From Anisus vortex (lineage: Eukaryota; Mollusca; Gastropoda; Planorbidae), in the NCBI GenBank assembly GCA_949126835.1, contig OX421502.1, positions 31,415,227 through 31,479,226 of the forward strand: a DNA stretch of 64,000 bases. Reading direction: 5' to 3'. Within the stretch, counting starts at the first letter, position 1. The number at the start of each line of letters is the position of its first letter. Under the pieces are notes generated by a model. That model did not search any database. It was given only the letters and a program-made list of their open reading frames with translations, and had not been told where the DNA came from. Both the position numbers and the translations under genes were made by a program. Below, piece by piece: positions 51,201-60,753 of the stretch.

Positions 51201-53055
51201 TAAGTACAGGATGTACCTGATTTTTGGCAATGTCACTTCCTAAAAGTAATGAAATGCCTCTGTAGGGAAATTTCTTCACTATCCCAACAATAACAGATCC
51301 AGTGAAGTAATTACTCTTCAACTGTATACGATGTAACGGTGCCGTAAGTGTTCCAGCCATAGTACTGATTAAGGCATACTGGCCTGTATGAGTCAATTTC
51401 GACGTTGGTACAGTATTCTTCAACAGTAGAGATATATCAGCACCGGAGTCACGTAGAATTTTAATCTTCCGTTCTCTAGCTTGATTATCTATAGGTGACA
51501 CATAGCCCTCGCTAACATCCGATAGCATGCACTCGGGTAGTTCTCTGCCTACTGAGTTTCTTGCTACACTACTGCCTCCATAAGTAAACGTTTTATTTAC
51601 TGATTGTTCATCTGTCACACTCCCTTTGGAGTTGAAACTAGAATGTTCAATAGCCTCGGTCTTCATTTCAAAGACTTTTTCCGACTTTGAGCAACTTGGA
51701 CATGCGTGTTTCGCCATCTCCTCATGACTAACATCAAATGTCTTTCTATCAGTTTTAATTCTTTTGTGGGCAGTTTTATTTCTATGAGTTTCAGTTTGTA
51801 CGGCGATGTGTGATAAAACCACGTTGTTCTTGTTTTTAATGGGTCTTTTCTCTTTATGTAGACTCCAACAATTCTCTTTGATATGTCCATCTTTCTTACA
51901 GAATGTACAGGTAATTCTCTTTTGTACAAAACTTGAATTCTCTTGTTTATCGGCTTTTTGTTTACTTTTATCATCTGTCGATCTTAACTTCCTCTCTGTA
52001 TTACTGTTTTGAGTCCTCAAACTTGTTCTGTCATTTTGAAAATAATGGCTATGCGGGTGAATAATGACGTATTCATCGGCTTTAACTGCTGCTTGTTCTG
52101 CTATTTCAATACCACGATCAGCCAAATGAACTTTTATATCAGTGCGAATCTTCTCAGTAAAATCCTCCATCAGTATGAGATTATATAGTTTTTCATAATC
52201 TTTATTCACATTCTTAGAACGTAACCATCGATCAAGATACTTTTTCTCTAATCTCAGGAAGTCAACATGTGAAACTTCTGGTTCCTTCTTGTACTCACGA
52301 TATAACTTTCGATACTTTTCTGGAGTTAGAACATAACTCAATAGTACTCTGCTCTTTATTAGTTCATAATCATTGCATTCCTCTGGAGTCAAATTCAATA
52401 CAACATCTAGAGCCTTGCCTTTTGTTAGAGCTGAACGTAAAAGTACGGCTTTCTTATCTTCAGGAAATTTATAATCGATCGAGTTTCTTTCGAAGACCAT
52501 AAAGAACTCATCAATCTCTATGTTCTCCATGCTTGGGACATGCTTTTTAAACTTATATAGTTCTACATTATTTGTTTCCTGAATCGTATGAGTTGATGAA
52601 CGAGACTTTGCCAATTCAATCCTTTCATTACTAGCGATTCTTTCTTTTTCCAATTCTTTCTCCTTCAATTGTAATTGTACTTCTATTCTTTTACCCTCTA
52701 ATTGTACTTGAATTTCTAACTTCTTCATTTCTAACTGGAATTTCATGTCTGCACTTAGTTCATTTCCATTCATTTTAAATTCATGGTTATTTATGTCTGT
52801 TTTCAGGGTTTCTGATACATTGAGAACCACTGATTCTTCATTATTCATAGTATTTTCTTCAAGCATTGCACCATGTCTTTTCAAACATTCCTTAATATCT
52901 TGAATCAATTTACTCCTTACTGGTGTAGCTTCAGTAATGTCTATTCCCAGAGAATTTGCCATCTCTTTTAACTGGGTTAGTGACATGCTAGTTAACTGTT
53001 CTGACGTGATAGCAAAAATATTCAATTGCTCCAACGTAAGATTAGCTTCCGCCAT
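48235..53055 (-). CDS. Gag-Pol polyprotein of the Gmr1-like retrotransposon (1606 aa)
   Basis: Single uninterrupted ORF. Residues 1-370: Gag with a charged coiled coil (about 105-150). About 381-394: CCHC knuckle CTFCKKDGHIKENC. About 535: protease DSGAD. About 758-802: integrase zinc domain (HDSPYAGH..CRSCHVC). About 830, 890 and 925: integrase catalytic D (IIIDCVGP), D (VQSDQGSNF), E (GALERYH). About 1000-1080: tail with GDKVLMLTP. About 1190-1400: RT with YLDDIVVFSDD. About 1490-1606: RNase H with TVDACDTG and TDHNPL. Two catalytic acids are changed: RT motif A reads KINLLTAY where Asp is expected after K-I, and the RNase H end reads AETLSR instead of ADxLSR. So the ORF is open but probably encodes a weakened or inactive RT. 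Confidence 0.95.
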   Translation of the reverse strand: MAEANLTLEQLNIFAITSEQLTSMSLTQLKEMANSLGIDITEATPVRSKLIQDIKECLKRHGAMLEENTMNNEESVVLNVSETLKTDINNHEFKMNGNELSADMKFQLEMKKLEIQVQLEGKRIEVQLQLKEKELEKERIASNERIELAKSRSSTHTIQETNNVELYKFKKHVPSMENIEIDEFFMVFERNSIDYKFPEDKKAVLLRSALTKGKALDVVLNLTPEECNDYELIKSRVLLSYVLTPEKYRKLYREYKKEPEVSHVDFLRLEKKYLDRWLRSKNVNKDYEKLYNLILMEDFTEKIRTDIKVHLADRGIEIAEQAAVKADEYVIIHPHSHYFQNDRTSLRTQNSNTERKLRSTDDKSKQKADKQENSSFVQKRITCTFCKKDGHIKENCWSLHKEKRPIKNKNNVVLSHIAVQTETHRNKTAHKRIKTDRKTFDVSHEEMAKHACPSCSKSEKVFEMKTEAIEHSSFNSKGSVTDEQSVNKTFTYGGSSVARNSVGRELPECMLSDVSEGYVSPIDNQARERKIKILRDSGADISLLLKNTVPTSKLTHTGQYALISTMAGTLTAPLHRIQLKSNYFTGSVIVGIVKKFPYRGISLLLGSDIAKNQVHPVLKETKDSVQCRNTENSVCVITRAMEKQQMTNESTKKPEPTPEIDLQATFMADVLGGHSSHTDQNNLSPRQLLILAQGKDPEIGKLKEEAKNEGELETMAAGYYLRDELLMRKWRGKENDDETCSEVHQIVVPNVYRKDILHMAHDSPYAGHLGIQKTFDRILPYFFWPGLRRDVTSFCRSCHVCQMVGKPNPTIPVAPLRPIPAFSEPFSHIIIDCVGPLPKTKAGHQYLFTIMCSATRFPEAIPLRSINADKISDALIGFFTRYGLPKTVQSDQGSNFTSKLFRQVLERLGIRHAVSSAYHPQSQGALERYHQTLKNMLRTFCFEHNDDWDRGIPFALFATREAVQESLGFSPFELVFGHTVRGPLKLLQETWLSSTEDTGLLTYVENFKNRLYNALKVVRSNLLQAQDKMKVYYDVNARTRIFQPGDKVLMLTPLSGQPLSAKFTGPYEVMAKLSEVNYLVKTPDGRKSQRVCHINMLKPYITREEQNVVASVNTVIKVGNNSPEIEREVAESKLQNTKALKNLNEKLAHLPDCEQSAIKGLINENIHLFGDVPSRTSVVKHDVILNENTKAIKQHPYRSNPIQLECIRKEVRYMLDNDIITPSSSDWSSPCVLVPKADGSMRFCVDYRKVNKVTKTDSYPIPRIDDLIDQVSNAKFVTKINLLTAYFQISLTERAQEISSFVTPDGLYKFKVMPFGMVNAPSTFQRLINTITQDIPKCHAYLDDIVVFSDDFKSHLDQLHLLFTKLTHANLTINLTKSQFCHATIEYLGHIVGNGLVKPLNAKVKAIREFPVPETCKQLRSFLGMAGYYRRFCQNFSTIACPLTNLLKKNCTFKWSNECHQAFDKLKDVLSEAPVLVTPNYSKPFKITVDACDTGMGAVISQKGDDSLEHPISFYSQKFDKHQRNYSVIEKELLGLILALKHFDFYINGSPYPIDILTDHNPLVFLSRVKQNQRIIRWSLFLQAYNLNVLYLPGKQNVVAETLSRM

Positions 53056-53309
53056 GTTTTATATTAATGACGTAAATAGAAGATAAAAAATTTCAACTTT
53101 ACCTTTCATAAAGTCCTTTGAAATATTTTTACACCACTTAATATTTGTAGAAGATAAATTTTAAGATGATTGTGTACAAAGCTGAAAACAGTATGTCCGA
53201 ACACAGACAGTGCCTCCCACGTAGACAGAATTTGAATAAATATTTGTTGTAAATCGTTTTCACTAAAACAGTTGTATATTTTCAATTTCTTATACATACA
53301 AACTTTAGA

Positions 53310-53334
53310 TCCAGGACTTGAGCCCCCAATCTTT
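53310..53334 (-). other. Primer-binding-site candidate
   Basis: On the minus strand the LTR end GTGACA is followed by AAAGAT and TGGGGGCTCAAGTCCTGGAT. Nine bases match the tRNA-Pro complement and the rest differ, so the primer identity is uncertain. Confidence 0.5.
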
Positions 53335-53933
53335 TGTCACGTGCGAAATCAGCTACTGACGTTAGATGATATTTTTAGTAATGTATTATTATATATTATT
53401 TTGATTCATATCCATCTTGGATCTCACAAGGTTGTATAAGAATTTATATTGATGTTATTGAATTAGATTTGATGTTTATTTGACTCGTCGCGATATGAAT
53501 CTTTTGTGTATAAAGTGATTTAGATAAACTGTACCTTAATATATAGGAAATCCACAATCCTGTTTGAAATTGAACACAATTTTATTCCAACAAGTTGAGA
53601 TGATAAAATATAACAATACCACAGAATACATGTACCAGTATTATATAATGAAACTTAATCAGTTGAGATTCTTCTATAATGAGTTAAGCTGTAATCCTAT
53701 CTTTAAGAAAGTGGTCAAAAACAGTCCTCACACATTAGCGCCCAAACTAGAACTAAACTAAACGGTATTCCACCCTCGTGCATATGACGTATTTTATCGC
53801 TATGACGTAGTGTCTAGACATATGCATGTTTTATTCCTAACACGGAAACATTTCGGGTTTAAGATTATTTCATTTTAACTTTAGTTAATAATAACAAAAC
53901 CAATACAATATGGAAATAAATCTACTCGTAACA
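53335..53933 (-). repeat. 5' LTR of the Gmr1-like element
   Basis: Matches 46775-47373 except A/G at the 11th base and C/T near the other end. Confidence 0.93.
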
Positions 53934-54170
53934 ACATGCAGGAACACTATCATACCATTTATCATTCAAGAAAATGTTTCAATAGGGGTATCAACTATTG
54001 TATTACTAGCTGACTGGCGATTGTGTTGAAAAATTAAGCACTGATAGTGAAACAAAAGAGTTCCTAAATATATGTGTTCTTGCCTTTAAAGAAAGTAGTC
54101 GACCACTTCGACTAGATCTGCTGTAGCTGTCGTGTAGGCCTAGTGAAAAGTATGGAAAGCAACTTATATC
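53934..54170 (-). mobile_element. LINE-1 relic, continuation right of the Gmr1-like insertion
   Basis: Aligns with 5994-6190, starting with the second copy of the ACAT target. Confidence 0.7.
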
Positions 54171-54239
54171 GGCAACACAAATAAAGATGTCGTAAAAAGA
54201 TGAATGTATAACATAATTTAATTAGTAGTAAATCTACAT

Positions 54240-54385
54240 GGTGCTCGGTAAATTCGGCAAGGGTAAATTCGGCAACGGTAGTTTCGGCAAGGTAATTTAT
54301 GTACAAATAAATTCGTCAACGGTTATTTCGGCAAAAGTATCAAAACGGTATTTTGGCAACGGTAAATTTGGCAATCTTAAAATAT
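54240..54385 (-). repeat. Short tandem array, right member of inverted pair (duplicate)
   Basis: GGTAAATTCGGCAA-type units. It ends GGCAACGGTAAATTTGGCAA, the mirror of the outer start of the left array (TTGCCAATTTTACCGTTGCC) at 3569. Confidence 0.62.
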
Positions 54386-55554
54386 CCACTGTTTCTTTTT
54401 AATGCTGTTGGCACGCTTAAATATTTAGGAATGCTACTTTGGCACACTATTATCTAAAGTTTGCAGATCCCTGCAAACAATGGATATTTTAAGTTTACCA
54501 ACTTTACAGTGATTCGACATGTTTTGTAAAGGCAATATGGAGAATAACGTTTCGTGATCCCCTTTGCTAGAAATACAACAGTTTGACAAAATGAAAGGTG
54601 TTGGTAGGCTATTGTTGTGATGTGGTAAGTTATAGTCAATATTTATAAGTTCAATAAATAGGCTTTTACATTGGCCAGGATGACAGATTAAAAGGCGGTT
54701 CTCAACAGTTTAGGCTAATTCTAGAAACATGATGATTAACTTTTCAACTGCTCTTTACATTGTAAAAGTAATTTATTCCCCTAAAATATATTAGTTTTAA
54801 TCTAGATCGCGTAAATTGTAATGTTTTTATATATATATTCTGGAACTTGAGAAAAAAAAGTTTTTGTTTATAATTTTTTAGACACTTTTTTATTTTATTT
54901 TCTCCTTCTTAATTAATTTATTTTTAAGTCTATGTAGTCTACTTTGCTTTGCGTTTGAGACTAGTGTGAAATATGTAAGCTTACACATATTAATGAAATA
55001 AAATGTGAATGTGATCATTTAATAGCCTTTTAAGATGTAACCATGGCTTGATTCTTTGTAATATATTTGAATAAATACCTGAAAACTTTATGTGTACTTT
55101 TGTCTTAATTATGTTATGGTCTAATATTTGATCTAACGTTCATATTTTCATATCAACTGTGGGTATCAGTTGACTATTTTTCAAAATCGGACTAGACAGC
55201 TAGGTTATCTTTGGACCTCTGAGAATTATTTCTGTTTAGCTGTGTTGCCATTCATTTATCTACACATTTACAAACACATCCCTCGATTTACACATATGGT
55301 ACTTTTTTTTTCACCCATGCGAAAGTATAGGCCAGAGTTTTCTAAATCCAGGGTCCTAATTAAATATGGAGTTGGATAAGCACCTCCCGTCTCCACATGC
55401 AATTTAAAGAAAAAAATTACAAACAGCATAAATTGTGCTTCGTGGCTCGTTAGTTATTATTAATTAATTATTTTTTCCCGAAAAGGCCCTTTTACTTCGA
55501 AAATGGTCGTAGGGGGAGCTGCCGCTCCCCCTGCTCCCCCCCTGGCTACGCTAC

Positions 55555-55760
55555 TGTTTCTTCCCGAGTGGCATTCCGACATGGAATGGGTTGCCTGAGC
55601 AGACCACGAAAACCAGTAACTTAACATCATTGAAACATTAATAAGAATGCAAGACTAGACTCGGACCACGGATGAGCGTAGGATGCAATAATCTTCTTTA
55701 TAGAAGGAGCGTCTGTAATATATAAGACGATAAGAAGAAGAAGAATATTTACATTAAAAT
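55555..55760 (+). mobile_element. LINE-2 3' fragment (duplicate)
   Basis: TTCTTCCCGAGTGGCATTCC to the family 3' tail CTTCTTTATAGAAGGAGCG; equivalent of 7628-7830. Confidence 0.65.
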
Positions 55761-55944
55761 TCGCTGCGGATCCGGAATGGACTTAAACCTGGACTGAATA
55801 TTACTATAATATGTCCCTATATGGTATACATTTATTTTAAAATTGTTAAAAAATGTTTCCTTCTATATTTACATCCTATATGGGATATAAATCAATGTAA
55901 TATTGTTAGTTTTTATAAAAAGTTTCAAAATATTGCTTTTGTAG

Positions 55945-56010
55945 CTATGTTGCCAAATGGCAACACTGTGCAATCGAGGATATATTTTTCTAATGTTGCC
56001 AAAAGGCAAC
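55945..56010. repeat. Pair of short palindromes GTTGCCAAA(T/A)GGCAAC
   Basis: GTTGCCAAATGGCAAC and GTTGCCAAAAGGCAAC occur about 45 bp apart. They may be ends of a short element; class unknown. Confidence 0.4.
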
Positions 56011-56034
56011 ATACCTCTAGAACAAACTAAATAA

Positions 56035-56390
56035 GAAACAAATGCTTGACACAATATAAAATCAATACAAACAAATGCTTGACACAATATAGAACCAATA
56101 CAAACAGATGCTTGACATAATATATAAACAATACAGACGATTGACACAATATATAAACAAATACTTGACATTATATATAAACAATACAAACGCTTGACAC
56201 AATATATAAACAATACAAACAAATGCTTGACACAATATATAAACAACACAAACAAATGCTTGACACAATATATAAACAATACAAACAAACGCTTGACACA
56301 ATATATATATAAACAATACCTGGTACAAATAAATGCTTGACAAAATATATAAACAATACAAACAAATGCTTGACACAATATATACAAGAT
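56035..56390 (+). repeat. Minisatellite, about 32-33-bp unit, 10 or more copies
   Basis: Unit close to ATGCTTGACACAATATATAA then ACAATACAAACAA. Variation is in unit length and a few substitutions. Units abut directly with no unique spacers, so it is not CRISPR-like. Three overlapping minus-strand ORFs (IVYILCQAFVC repeats) are translation shadows. Confidence 0.9.
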
Positions 56391-56469
56391 CTTAGTACTT
56401 TCATAACTAAATTTTATTTTTTATAAAAAATATATATATTATATTTTGATTAATATGAAAGGTCTACAG

Positions 56470-56975
56470 ATAAATTGACATTTCATCGCTGATGAAATGG
56501 TATGTCTGAAAAAACATCCAGAAGGGGTTGAACTTTGTAAAGTTTTTTTCCATTATATCCTTCATTAGTCGAGGGAGAAAAAAAGAAACTGTTTATTTTA
56601 TTCGTATTGTTTCTTGCTCATTGTGTCAGCCACCTGCACAATTCTCGCATTGTGACTCCTTATAGCCGTGCCCGAGGCAGGTGATCTTCACTCATATAGA
56701 AATCAAGTTGAAGGAATTGCTCTAGCTCGTCGAGCAACATGTTTATTGATGTCAATATGCAAACTGTACCGGTTTGACTCGAAGACAATTTTAGGTGTTA
56801 GATATTTCCCTGAAGTATTCCGTTGGCTCACACAATAGCCCTGGTTCTTTCTCCGCACCAACAAAATCTGCTACATTAGACAATCGATCAGAACGACTTG
56901 TTCTTTCTTTCCAAATAAATGGCCTTGAGTTGTTTGCCAAAGTTAGGCCACTAGCCGAAGGACCTCCTTGATCTG
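56470..56975 (-). pseudogene. piggyBac-like transposase relic
   Basis: With frame breaks, the minus strand reads from 56972: SNVADFVGAEKEPGLLCEPT, EYFREIS, then ESNRYSLHIDINKHV, ADTMSKKQYE and LYKVQPLLDVFSDIPFH. This order (P-x-E-F-F, then S/TNRY, then MS-x-x-x-F/Y, then LYKV-x-P) is that of piggyBac transposase N-terminal and early DDE regions. Multiple stops. An AG with a pyrimidine tract precedes 56972 and might be a relic splice site. Confidence 0.55.
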
Positions 56976-57104
56976 AAATTTAAAAAAGTAAATTCATAAA
57001 AGATATAAAAATGCTATCCAAAATTATATATAGGCTACCGGTACTTGTATTTAGGTATAAGAAGAAATTGTAAAATTCTTCTATATCTGTGGAAAAACAA
57101 AATC

Positions 57105-58090
57105 TCATCTGTGATCTGAAATATGTAAGTCAGTCCAGTTACATGTAAAAGAAAAATAAATGAATAAAAAAATATTAGTATAGTACACTTCGGACCAAAT
57201 TTCTCCTGGCATCCTCCAATGTAATCTAATCCTTCTGTCAACCTCGATTCCCCAAGTTGTGCATATTGTTTTTCCATTGTCTACTGCAACCTGGCTCAAA
57301 TTATCACAAATGTTGACAAGTTCTTGCTCCAGCGATTCAAGATCAGATGCTGCTTCCTTGAAATTCATTGTGGGATCCTGCAACCGTTTCTGGACAAGAT
57401 CAATTTTCCCAAGTATGATGTTCCAGAAATGTAACAAAACTATGAAGTTAAGTTTAAATACCTGCCAGCAAAGTTTCTGCATCACTTTTGGTGTCAGGCG
57501 TCATAGTTGCATCTTCTGGTAATTTTTCTAACTGCCCTAATAGTTCATAGTCCTTCATAAATAGCTTTAACAGCTCCAGATCGTGAACTCCAGCGTGTTC
57601 AGACTCCATATTCACTGTGATTGGCACAACTCTTTTTTATTCTTCCCAACGAGTTGTTGAACGAGAGAAAAACAAATATATACTTTCAACTGTTCCAAAA
57701 AATGTGATAACAACTGTATCCTGTTTAGCCGAGTGTACTCCTGCTTAGTTTAAGTTGTGGTTGTCACAGTTGACGAACAATGCTCTGTGATTTCTGGCAC
57801 ATATTCGCTGTTGAAGTCCGGATATATGCCCAGTCATAACAGCAGCATTGTCATAACATTGTGACCGACAGTCGGCTAGATGTATGTTATCAGATTCCAG
57901 TTTCTCTACGATTTTAATGCTTGCTACGTCTGTGGAATGGATCTGAACAAAACCTAAAAATGATTCTTTGATGGTTACTTTTTTAGTTTGAAAATCCACA
58001 TCCACAAATCTGATGACTTGAGAAAGATGTTCCCGGTGTCCTAGATCGGGTGTTGAGTCAAGTAAGATGGGCGATACTGTTTTATATTGG
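57105..58090 (-). pseudogene. hAT transposase relic (ZMYM1-like)
   Basis: Minus strand from about 58085: LLDSTPDLGHREHLSQVIRF, ESFLGFVQIHSTDVASI, CYDNAAVMTGHISGLQQRI, ALFVNCDNHNLN; then with a stop FFGTVESIYLFFSRSTTRWE; then FWNIILGKIDLVQKRLQDPT. These are the hallmarks of the DUF4371/hAT domain as in zinc-finger MYM-type 1 proteins. The reading frame is broken at least three times and the C-terminal dimerisation domain is absent. Confidence 0.78.
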
Positions 58091-58099
58091 TGGAAGTGA

Positions 58100-58780
58100 G
58101 AGAAAGCTACAGATTATATTCAACGAGACGAATACTTGTTATCTATCATTCTCTATTCAACTTATGTGAAGTATTATTCTGTCTACCTTGCACTCACGTA
58201 AAATCCTATTTTCGTCTCGAAATTATTCGACCTGTATAATTGTTAAAACCAGATGCCATTTTCAGTATATTATATTATGAATAATAATATTTGAACCCGA
58301 ACTGATCTTTGTTAAAAAAAAAACACACCATCAACAATTCTACTTTGTGGATGTGTCATTTGTTTATGAGTAGAATGGCGCCCCTTAATCCTCAATGGGG
58401 GCACCAAAATCATGCATGCCAACTGGTTTGTAATGAAGATATTTGTGGAGCGCCAAAATTCAATCTTGCAAACGTATTTGGGATACATTAGTTTACATCA
58501 AAATAAAATTAAATAATTAGTTTTTATTCTCATTTTGGCGCCCCCTAACGTGGCGCCCGGGGACAAATGTCTTCCCCTGCCCCTTTTCTAGCTACGCCAC
58601 TGCCTTTTGGCCAGAGATCTAATCATTCTTTAAATAACAATTAATTATCATATTTAATAATACCAGCATCTTTCTGCCATTATGCTGCTTTTGTTTTTAT
58701 ATAAATAGCCATTATGTTAATGGTCTTCGCTAGATTCTCGTTGTTGGGTTTTTCCTGGTTTTATTACCAAGCTCATTCTA
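58100..58780. other. Non-coding stretch with short repeat fragments
   Basis: 58545-58620 contains GGCGCCCGGGGACAAATG and a TAGCTACGCCACTGCCTTTTG junction seen in other mobile fragments here. No gene recognised. Confidence 0.4.
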
Positions 58781-58784
58781 AAGT

Positions 58785-58935
58785 GTAATGTCTGGACATC
58801 CAGGCACCAGGTCGGAGTTGAGGCGGGCTACTGGGCACTTCGCCAGAGTAACAAGCATACTCAGGTGTTATCAACATCATCATTCAGATCCAGCAGCCAT
58901 CTGGGCACTTGTCCCTTCGGCCAGATATCTAAACA
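58785..58935 (-). repeat. Repeat A fragment plus associated tail
   Basis: GTCTGGACATCCAGGCACCA is the reverse of the repeat A core. It is followed by the ATCCAGCAGCCATCTGGGC segment also seen at 10325. Confidence 0.55.
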
Positions 58936-59199
58936 GTTATAAAGTGGCAATTAGTAATCATAATACCAGCATATCTTTGCCATTATGCCACTTGTGTTAT
59001 TATGTTAATAGCCATTATGTTAATGGTGTTCGCTCGTTTTTCGTTTTGTCGTGTTTTTGCCCGTGTTGTTGCTAAGCTCACTCTAAAGTTTCATTCTTCT
59101 TCATCCCAACTATATTATAACTATATTATAAACGAACTAGTCTTTCAGCACTTACGTCCAGGGCTCAACGATATTCAGTGGTGGATCCAAGATTTTGTC

Positions 59200-59460
59200 T
59201 GAGCCCCAACCACCTCGCGGCACGCCGATAAGGCACCCTGTAGCACAAATTCCAGACTATATGCCTGGACATCCAGGCACCAGGTTGGGGTTTAGGCGGA
59301 CTGCTGCGCACATTGCTTCCTTCCCAACGAGGCTCGGAGCCTCTAGGGCTGTGCAATGAGACCACAGACGCGCGTGCGTTAGCCTACCGGTGTAACGACT
59401 TGATGCAAGTGTATCAGTGGTTTTCAGACTTCGCCGACGATGAAGCTCATGTGTAAATAA
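59200..59460 (-). repeat. Repeat A, minus orientation
   Basis: Minus strand: GAGGCTCCGAGCCTCGTTGG, GGAAGCAATG, GGTGCCTGGATGTCCAGGCA, AATTTGTGCTACAGG. Matches the core of the plus-strand copies. Confidence 0.65.
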
Positions 59461-59930
59461 GGGGCTCCTTCCAACAGACCACTCCTTCAACATGGCACAC
59501 ATTTAGAAAGAAACAATAACACCTAAACACATTAAAAAATGTAGGCCCTAAGCCTATATATTATTATATAATATATTATCTTCGATTTTGTTGATTTCTT
59601 GTTCTTTTTTATCTGTGCAAATTAGTCATTTCCTCATACACATTTCGTTATATTTTTATTTTTACCGTTCGACCTTTCATAAATAGATAAGCTATTAGTA
59701 TTAGCATATTATTACTTTAGGCGGAAAAAAGGTCAGGATTAGCCAGCTAATTCTTACCTAATGTGCACTATTTCTCTAACTCTCCCCACATTGCACCATT
59801 ATCCCCCCTCTCATTCAAACCCTGAATACGCCACTGCTGTAGAAAAAAAACTCCTTGATGTATAAACAAGATGTAAAAGTTCCTTATCAGCCATCGCCAT
59901 ATGAATCATAATTAATGTTTCTATAATTTA

Positions 59931-60039
59931 GATTTATTGCTCACATACATTGACAAAGAGAACTGTGGAAAGCGAATCATCACTTTTTGCTGCGAATGCG
60001 TAAACAATTCTTGCATTCCACGCTTGTTAGCCGTAAAGG
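59931..60039 (+). other. Candidate orphan exon
   Basis: Open 109-nt segment between a consensus-like acceptor (CTATAATTTAG) and donor (AAAG|GTAAGA). It encodes a cysteine-rich stretch (YIDKENCGKRIITFCCECVN, then SCIPRLLAVK). No family recognised, no homologue elsewhere in the window, and it is not part of the oxidase. Possibly chance. Confidence 0.25.
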
Positions 60040-60102
60040 TAAGACGGTTTTTGTTTAACAGACGTAGAAGATCATTAGATCATTCAAAACATGACTGTTT
60101 AC

Positions 60103-60103
<1 letters not shown>

Positions 60104-60183
<80 letters not shown>
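60104..60183. repeat. (AT)n microsatellite, about 80 bp
   Basis: Uninterrupted TA repeat; creates spurious YIYIYI ORFs. Confidence 0.95.
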
Positions 60184-60187
<4 letters not shown>

Positions 60188-60536
60188 TTTTTCTCCCAGG
60201 GCAAGGCCTGGTAATTTAGTTTGTTACACTATAAAACTAGTGATGAGTGAGTCCACAAATGGAATAGTTTTAAGTACTTTAAACGTTTTAGATTTCTTTA
60301 GTATTTTATTATATAGTGTTCTATATCTTTTTTTTACTTTTTTTATTTCAACTTCGCAAAACTTTGTTTCTGGCCCGCTGGCGCCCGGACCTTCAAAAGG
60401 CCCCTTGACCCACTTCTCTTCATTTTACCAAGCTGACAATTGCACCCATAGAAGTTAAGCCCATGAAAACACATTCTTTAAAGGCACAAAAAGCAGTTTT
60501 TAGTTGTGTTTTTTTTTACATTGTGTGCAAGACATT

Positions 60537-60542
60537 TTATAA
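60537..60542 (+). promoter_or_regulatory. Possible TATA box, LAAO copy 3
   Basis: TTTATAAGTA about 125 nt upstream of the copy 3 ATG. In copy 2 the corresponding position is occupied by the solo LTR, so the element is not conserved there. Confidence 0.35.
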
Positions 60543-60661
60543 GTATTATTCATGTATGATGAACCTAAATTTTAATGTTAAACGTGTAACAAAATTTTCT
60601 CACTTTCTGTTTTCTCAAGACTGTACATTGACCTTGCAAGTATTTTGTCAACAATAAAGAG

Positions 60662-60753
60662 ATGTCGATATTTCCAGTGACTGTTCTGATCTTCTGTACT
60701 CTGCTGGCGACATGTCAATGTCTGCCGTCGAAGAGGCAAACGGAAAAAGGAAA
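60662..60753 (+). CDS. LAAO copy 3, exon 1 (signal peptide)
   Basis: ATG after AATAAAGAG. Donor GGAAA|GTAGTT, equivalent to that of copy 2; reading on gives an immediate in-frame TAG, which supports splicing here. Confidence 0.82.

Larger units (their letters stand above)
46775..53933 (-). mobile_element. Gmr1-like Ty3/gypsy LTR retrotransposon, full length
   Basis: 7159 bp on the minus strand, flanked by a 4-bp duplication ACAT. LTRs of 599 bp (46775-47373 and 53335-53933) differ at two positions by eye, so insertion was recent. From its own 5' end: LTR, primer-binding-like site, 280-bp leader, one 1606-codon gag-pol ORF, about 860-bp 3' region, purine tract, LTR. Domain order is gag, protease, integrase, RT, RNase H, the Copia-like order that defines the Gmr1 group of Ty3/gypsy elements. 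Inserted into a LINE-1 relic after the segmental duplication; the empty site is at 5994-5997. Confidence 0.93.
41045..55811 (+). repeat. Segmental duplication, copy 2
   Basis: Partner of 1-7892, enlarged by a 7.16-kb LTR element (46775-53933), a hairpin element (44103-44236) and a substituted segment (about 55397-55555) with low-complexity CCGAAAAGGCCC and (GGGGGAG)-type sequence. Confidence 0.85.

Noticed and set aside
48235..53055. The 1606-codon ORF as a domesticated host gene
   Set aside because: It sits between near-identical LTRs with a target duplication and an empty site, so it is an ordinary retrotransposon copy.
56035..56390. CRISPR-like array
   Set aside because: Units are contiguous tandem repeats with no unique spacers, in animal DNA.
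55869..56404. Overlapping minus-strand ORFs rich in ILCQAFVC
   Set aside because: They are translations of the minisatellite in different frames.
59937..60458. 173-residue ORF with YIYIYI tract
   Set aside because: Runs through an (AT)n microsatellite; only the first 109 nt, as a possible exon, merit any attention.
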